This document shows, piece by piece, positions 58,621-64,000 of a stretch of 64,000 bases of DNA. How positions within the stretch are numbered: the first letter of the stretch is position 1; each line of letters starts with the position of its first letter. This DNA comes from Echinarachnius parma (lineage: Eukaryota; Echinodermata; Echinoidea; Clypeasteroida; Echinarachniidae): assembly GCA_037951105.1 (NCBI GenBank), contig JBAMJV010003809.1, positions 107,501 to 171,500 on the forward strand. The letters are read 5' to 3'. Position numbers and translations under genes: made by a program. Under the pieces are notes generated by a model. The model made no database searches. It was given only the letters and a program-made list of their open reading frames with translations, and had not been told where the DNA came from.

Positions 58621-58950
58621 CAAGTATTGAATTAGGCGTATTCATTCATCCCACGTGAATTGGGAAGTTAACGATTTTCCTACAGCCATTGACTACTTGT
58701 TGCTATTATATATCACTGATCATTTTTTAAAGGGGCAATTTGTTCAAATTTCAAATCCATTGATAAACTGATGAATAGAAAAGGAAATATTGTTACTTAA
58801 TGAATTAGAATATAAACACAATTGATTTGTACATGTACAATATGTATAATACAGACTGTACAGTACTTTTATTATTTTTCAAGCATTGTAAACAAAATAT
58901 TTATGAAACAGTTTATTTTTATGTTTATTTATCTTTGATGAAGGAGCATA

Positions 58951-59207
58951 TGTGACCGGCTATAGCAAAACCCTGCACTTGTCGGTAATTCATGTTTTGA
59001 AGAAATTATGGGCATTTTAAGTTCACATAATGTGTGTAAAAGACTTATGATTGTAAAAATGTAAACAATCATATCTTCGCCAATTAATTACCAATTCGAT
59101 AGAACAAAGCATCAAATGAAAGCTTGTGATGAGGCCTTTCTAACAGTATGAAAATCTACATTTTGATTTTTACCGACAAGTGCAGGGTCTTGCTATAGCC
59201 GGTCACA
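58951..59207. mobile_element. 257-bp TA-flanked MITE
   Basis: Inverted ends TGTGACCGGCTATAGCAA, then ACCCTGCACTTGTCGGTAA, nearly perfect over about 41 bp, with TA on both sides. Confidence 0.85.
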
Positions 59208-59371
59208 TATATGCATTTTCCATTTGACACTCAATGCATCATTAGTCCATTACATGTTTTACACTTTGCACTCCCTCAGCCATAATGGAATGATATTCAG
59301 TTAGTTATTTATTACATTATTACACTTTTTTTCTCCCTAGTGAGTATTTCAGTCTCTATTTTTTCAAACAG

Positions 59372-59431
59372 ATATTCCATGTGCCCAGTGCATCACACAG
59401 CACTCTGGTGAAGGAAGAGATAAACAGGCGG
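59372..59431 (+). CDS. BAIAP3: BAIAP3-like gene, exon 5
   Basis: A 60-bp exon between TTTTTTCAAACAG and GTGAGT, phase 0 at both ends. It encodes IFHVPSASHSTLVKEEINRR. It continues the helical linker (the family pattern is LQ..F.....EH...L...R) that leads into the first C2 domain. Confidence 0.75.
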
Positions 59432-60011
59432 GTGAGTTTCAATATTAATCCACTGTTTTTAGGAGGAAATAGTGCTGATTTCTCCTTTCACTTAAACAAA
59501 ATAAAAAATAATTTGTAGTTACAAATTATATGTATATTTTAAAAATTCAAAGATGAAATGAAAATGACCCCGCATTATGTAAATCAACTAAACAATAAAG
59601 CTCACAATTGTCAAATAATATTTAACCATTCACGAGTTACCTTTCATGTTTGAATATAACTTATCTGAAGTGATTGCCGCATAAACATATGCCGCATATG
59701 ATAATTCAATGACAGAGAATTATTATTTGTCATAATTTTTCTCAAATATTTAAACACAATTTGTTTATCAATTTAATAACCCCCTTTATTTATCAAGATA
59801 GACAAATCGCTTTGTGTAATTTCTGATAATTTTCTTATTTTTACCATTTTGGGAATTTAGCTAAAATGATGAGATTATTTTATACATTTACAACGCATTT
59901 GAGTTTCTTTGTGTAGCTTCTTGTATGTTTTTAAAAAACTTTCTAGACAGAGCTTTTCTATGTCTAATAACAAAAATATTTCTTCATTTTTGTAACAAAT
60001 TCTCTATCAAG

Positions 60012-60078
60012 CCTGGGAGTTTTTACCTGCGAGTGACTGTTGTTGAAGCAAAGGATATCAAAGGCATGGACCCCAATG
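60012..60078 (+). CDS. BAIAP3: BAIAP3-like gene, exon 6 (start of first C2 domain)
   Basis: A 67-bp exon between CTCTATCAAG and GTAAGT; it enters in phase 0 and leaves in phase 1. It encodes PGSFYLRVTVVEAKDIKGMD then PN, with the next residue (Gly) split across the junction. This is beta-strand 1 and the first calcium-binding loop of a C2 domain; L.V.V..AK.....D.NG followed by FSDPYC is the family pattern in BAIAP3. The Asp in GMDPN is the expected first calcium ligand. The FSDPYC continuation was not found before the window ends. Confidence 0.85.
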
Positions 60079-60135
60079 GTAAGTGAAGACTATTTAACCC
60101 ATTCAGGCCCCCGTAACATAAAGATTTATGATTAA

Positions 60136-60964
60136 AGGCCAAGTTGAGTTTTGGTAATTTCCAAAGTGCCCCCCCAACATCGATTGTAACGGATTTGGTT
60201 GATTTCAATTCCATATGAAAGATCATCGAAAAAAACATGGGAAATAATAATAATTTCCATTCAAATGCTCTAATTGTTGTGAAATTTGCTTTCAAAATAT
60301 CATATAAAAGTGGTTGACGCCCGGGTATCACTTTTTAGAACCGCTAGTGCGCGGCACTAGCGTTCTATATTCTCCTAATAAAAGACTGAAACCAAATATT
60401 TGTGTGCACGCTAATTGTGCTTAAAACTATACATATGATACGGTACTTACCAGCAATTTACTCTCCAATATGTGATCCAACTACCGGGTGGATTAAGATT
60501 ATGATTTTTCCTTCCATTCCGCAAAAAATCAGTGATATATGCGCCTCATGGACCAGTCTCTCCGTGTGTTAGCGCGACTGTGAACGAAAGGCGAACGAAT
60601 GCGAATGGGGCTTGCGAGTTGCGTCAACGGCAGTGTTGGAGTCATACTTCTATGGTTGCGATACATAATATACACGTACTACTGTATAGTATTACCGCAC
60701 ACAGTGACTGCACTACAGTCCCGTATTACCGCACACTGCACTATACAGTCCCGTATTAGGACCTACAACGCTAGTGCTTCGCGCCGAGTTAATTTGACAC
60801 TTCGAGTTGTAACGGCTCTTTTTGAATGATAACAGGGGTTTTACTTTGTCGTTTGTAATTGTGTATACTTTTCGAGCATGGTGAAGTTATAACTATTAGT
60901 TTGTATCGTAATCGTGCAGGTTTTGGTTACTAAAGTTAAGTTTGACCAATACTCAACTATCCCT
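60136..60964 (-). mobile_element. TTAA-flanked repeat, family A-type, full length (829 bp)
   Basis: TTAA at 60132-60135 and 60965-60968. The ends AGGCCAAGTTGAGTTTTGG and (reverse) AGGGATAGTTGAGTATTGG are imperfect inverted repeats. A duplicate of the surrounding intron at 61226-61229 has a single TTAA and no element. The internal 76- and 75-codon frames are not conserved elsewhere. Confidence 0.88.
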
Positions 60965-61173
60965 TTAATCATACTGTTCAAATAAATTTTGATATATTAA
61001 CATGACGATCAACATCCACTAGTCCACGACACTTTTCATCATTATTTATTATTTTTATCTCATTAAAAAAAATTTGTATTAAGGAAACTTAAAATATACA
61101 CTTATTATGGATGTATATAGGTGAACATCAGACGTTTCAGCACGATATTATTATGTAAGGTGATATGTCAATT

Positions 61174-61240
61174 GCATGGATCCCAATGGTAAGTGAAGAC
61201 TCTTCCGCAACATAAAGATTTATGATTAATCATACTGTTA
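61174..61240 (+). pseudogene. Partial copy of exon 6 3' end and intron start
   Basis: GCATGGA.CCCAATGGTAAGTG, AAGAC and CATAAAGATTTATGATTAAT match exon 6 and its intron start, donor retained. A further decayed copy lies at 61308-61380 (GGCATGGATAAGTGAA, GTAACATGAAGATTCATGA). Confidence 0.85.
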
Positions 61241-61387
61241 AATCAATTCAATCTATTAAACATGGCATATATTGATTGTATGATCAATTGACCATAAAGG
61301 ATAACAATGGCATGGATAAGTGAAAACTTTTAAAGCACTTTTATGTCCGTGTAACATGAAGATTCATGACCAATTGATTAATTATAT

Positions 61388-62268
61388 GATCAATTGATAG
61401 TGGTTATTACCTCCGCCAACGGAGTTGGAGGAGGTTATGTTTTCGGTCTCGCTTTGTTTCTCTTTGTCTGTTCATCCTCTCGTCCTCTCGTCTGTTCGCC
61501 TGTGCTTTGCGACTTTTGCTTGCATGTTTCAGTGCTGGGCGAATCAGCGTATCATGATTATAATCGCTTGCTTCAGTGCAGTTTGACTAGTCTTCGCGCG
61601 GTACGGTTTGTCAAAGGTGTTTGTTTTCCACAGTGCCGCGCGCATGTTATTTACGAATTACGATCGAAGTAAGTTAAGAAACGATCAGTAATGCAACTAT
61701 CATGTTCAGGCCCATGCGCTAGCTAGCAGCTATAGCTATAGTACATGTAGTATACGATCGACGTTCTTGCGATCGCGCATTGACTTTCACAGTTATTTAG
61801 CAATATTCGGCGCATTTTTTTTATTGATTTTGTTCTGCTTGGCTTTCAAATGCCATGCAATCATGTGAGTATAATGATAACATTACTTATATCGTTAACA
61901 AAATATGTTTCGTGACGTTTTGAATGTCCTAAAGCTCCAGTTAGATGAGTGGAAAACTATTCGATGTCCCGCCGAGAAAAGTGGCCTGCGCGAGGCGCAT
62001 GAATACGATAGATGTTGATCAACTTTGGCTTGTGTGGGTAAAAAAAACAATAGAAAAAGAAATGAGAGACTAAAATTAACCTTCGACTTTTTGTGCTCTA
62101 CATTGTTTCCTGCAGTGCAACAAAAAAGTAGCCCCATAATTCATAAATAAAAAAATAGCCCCAAATAATTAAAAAATAGCCCCAAGGCCGGCTGTATAAT
62201 TAAAATAGTCTGTTCATTCGCGCGTGGGCGGAGGTATGCACTCGGTGAGTGCACATGTCTAGTTTAAT
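61388..62268. mobile_element. Element with ACCTCCGCC/GGCGGAGGT ends
   Basis: TTACCTCCGCCAACGGAG...GGTTATGTTTTCGG on the left and GGGCGGAGGTATGCACTCGG on the right are inverted. The interior has AGCCCC blocks at 62125-62190. Boundaries and superfamily are uncertain. Confidence 0.5.
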
Positions 62269-62462
62269 TCATAATACAATGTATATGATCAATTAATATG
62301 GGATATATATACTGTATACAATCAATTAATTGTTTGATTGGTCAATTGATTGTACAATTAATTGAATTTTTGTATGTAACAGGGACCCTGAAAATGCTTT
62401 GGTTTGTGTCTATGAAGATTGCATCTTCTTATACCAAAATATGATAGTGTTGGATGGGTTAA

Positions 62463-62533
62463 CCCTCTCAGTACCATGGGCACATCAATGTGTAATAACT
62501 CAATGGGCTTTTCATGGCTTGGTACTGAGAGGG
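62463..62533. mobile_element. 71-bp TTAA-flanked mini-MITE (piggyBac-like ends)
   Basis: TTAA then CCCTCTCAGTACC on the left, GGTACTGAGAGGG then TTAA on the right; the 13-bp ends are perfect inverted repeats. TTAA plus CCC ends is the piggyBac pattern. Confidence 0.8.
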
Positions 62534-63005
62534 TTAATCGGCATTTTTAGTAATAATCCCAACAAGATAATTAGAAAACACAATGATGAACAAATTGTAC
62601 AACACATCAGAATACTGGGTTTATCAAAACAATTACTGATTCCAAGGAAAGACATTTATCAAAGTTCTATACAATCATAAATACAAGTAAATATAGACAG
62701 AGCACACAAGATTAGTTTATTGGCTTTTTTATTCAAAAATAATAAAAATTGATAGTTTTGTTCAAGAAATCAAGGATTTCAGGTTTAATTTCAATGATTG
62801 AGTCGGATATGGGATGAGCTATGTCTCACCACAGGAATGCTGATAGCTGTTTATTTTTACTAAGTTTCCAGTAATTAGGGGAAAGAGAAATGTGAAAACA
62901 GAGCAATTTATAGTTTTGTTCCAGAAATACTAACTTGCTGTCAGATACTGAATAAACTGTGACTCATCATAGGAGTGCCTATAGCTCTGTTTCTTTTCAC
63001 CTTAA

Positions 63006-63426
63006 AGGGTACCCCCACCCAAAATAATATTCTTATGAATAAAAAGTAACATTTTTAGTAGTCCATTCCAGCAAAAAGTTCAGATAAATATTTGTCAAGA
63101 AAAATTATATAATCGGAAAACGCATCACCATACTACAACACGTATTCATGGGTCTGCATATGAAGACTACCTTTTGTCTAGGACGAAAGCATCATCCTTG
63201 ACTCTAGATATTGTCTCCAAACGTACGCGTGAATAGAATTGGCGCACTCCCAGCCGTTTGGCACGTATGGAACCATAGGCAATACTGGTTCCGTATTAAG
63301 TGGTGGTAATTAATTGCATTGTTTATGAATTACACAACCCTTTGCAAAGTGTTGGGCATCTATTTGATATCACACAAAAGTACCAAAACATATGATAATG
63401 TGTTGTTCTTTGCCTGGTGGTTCCCT
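63006..63426 (+). mobile_element. TTAA-flanked repeat, family C (copy 4)
   Basis: TTAA at 63002-63005 and 63427-63430; 421 bp; begins AGGGTACCCCCACCC and ends GCCTGGTGGTTCCCT. Confidence 0.8.
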
Positions 63427-64000
63427 TTAAAGAGAGATTTGTGATTGTTTTAAATACATTAATGCACCTATATAGTTATGCACAAGAAAGTAATAAGGTT
63501 TGTAAGTTTCATTTTTTAATTCTTTACACTAAGTCCGGTTTTATTTTCTAGTTTTCTTCAGTGATGTTAATACCAAGCACTGGATACAATGTAACTCATC
63601 ATACCAGAGGAATGTTTGTATAATTGTTGCAACTTGCCGTAAAATTTGTTGTTGCGTGATGTATTTGTTAAGTCAATATTTAGACTCTGCCAGGCAGAAA
63701 AAAGAGTGATGAATAAAATACATACATAAATGTGTGAGTTAGTAAGTTACGTTTATGACGCTATGCGACATTAGTAGAGCGAGCCAATTTTTTTCTAAAT
63801 TCAATTTAAAGGTGCACCTGTAAAATGTCTTACTCCACAAAAATTAATTTGAGCTTCCACATTTCTCTTCTACCATGTTGTTTGGCTTATGGTAAGAGAA
63901 GATTAAAATAGGGTTAGATTTTTTCAAATGCCCCTTTAGTATGACAATATATATAATTAATAATCATTCAGCTCAAGAGCGTTTATAAACGGTCATAAAC

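Larger units (their letters stand above)
56515..59371 (+). other. Intron 4 of the BAIAP3-like gene
   Basis: Contains two partial copies of the exon 4 3' end, two MITE-like elements and a tandem duplication, listed separately. The stretch 57250-58030 shows no recognised feature. Confidence 0.6.
60079..64000 (+). other. Intron 6 of the BAIAP3-like gene (partial)
   Basis: Extends to the right edge. It holds a TTAA-flanked element, partial exon 6 duplicates, an ACCTCCGCC-ended element, a 71-bp MITE and a family C copy. No next exon was found; 63430-64000 is unremarkable AT-rich sequence. Confidence 0.5.

Noticed and set aside
61394-61672. 92-codon frame
   Set aside because: Lies at the start of the ACCTCCGCC-ended repeat; a low-complexity Cys/Val/Phe peptide with no domain.

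Overview
The window is eukaryotic nuclear DNA: coding sequence is sparse, sits in short exons with GT-AG junctions, and is separated by long AT-rich introns packed with transposon remnants, minisatellites and long poly-G or poly-C runs. A marine invertebrate deuterostome, most plausibly an echinoderm, fits best. The main pointer is a foldback transposon whose inverted arms are 15-bp tandem repeats, the architecture known for sea urchin TU elements. No species can be assigned from the sequence alone.

Two host genes are visible. At the left edge, on the minus strand, lies the first coding exon of a TXNDC17 (TRP14)-like thioredoxin with its WCPDC active site; the rest of the gene is off the left edge. 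From 5715 to at least 60078, on the plus strand, six phase-compatible exons encode the N-terminal part of a BAIAP3/UNC13D (Munc13-4) family protein, up to the first strands of its first C2 domain. Its introns are about 28.4, 12.9, 8.6, 2.9 and 0.6 kb. The gene continues off the right edge. The two genes are divergent, with start codons about 5.5 kb apart.

Layout: 1-200 TXNDC17-like exon; 300-600 duplicated promoter-side segment; 1.1-5.7 kb intergenic repeats; 5.7-6.4 kb BAIAP3-like exon 1; 6.4-34.8 kb intron 1, holding many TTAA-flanked elements, an inverted-repeat pair (11.6/13.3 kb), a 41-bp minisatellite (14.8-16.0 kb), two tandem foldback elements (16.0-20.9 kb) and a cluster of MITE-like elements (21.6-25.4 kb). 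Exon 2 is at 34.8 kb. Intron 2 holds a 1.66-kb hAT-like element (35.7-37.3 kb), a complete antisense Gypsy-type LTR retrotransposon (38.1-46.9 kb) whose LTRs look identical, and a Penelope-like fragment (47.4-47.7 kb). Exon 3 is at 47.8 kb. Intron 3 is largely degenerate local tandem duplications. Exons 4-6 lie at 56.4, 59.4 and 60.0 kb; exons 4 and 6 have partial copies, splice donor included, in the neighbouring intron.

The most interesting structure is the nested 14.8-21.1 kb region. A foldback element with 8-bp target duplications entered the 41-bp minisatellite. Element plus one minisatellite unit was then tandemly duplicated, and one copy received a 112-bp hAT-type insertion that the other lacks. 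A second theme is that many repeats of unrelated sequence share TTAA flanks and AGG/CCT ends; one has a paralogous empty site inside the window.
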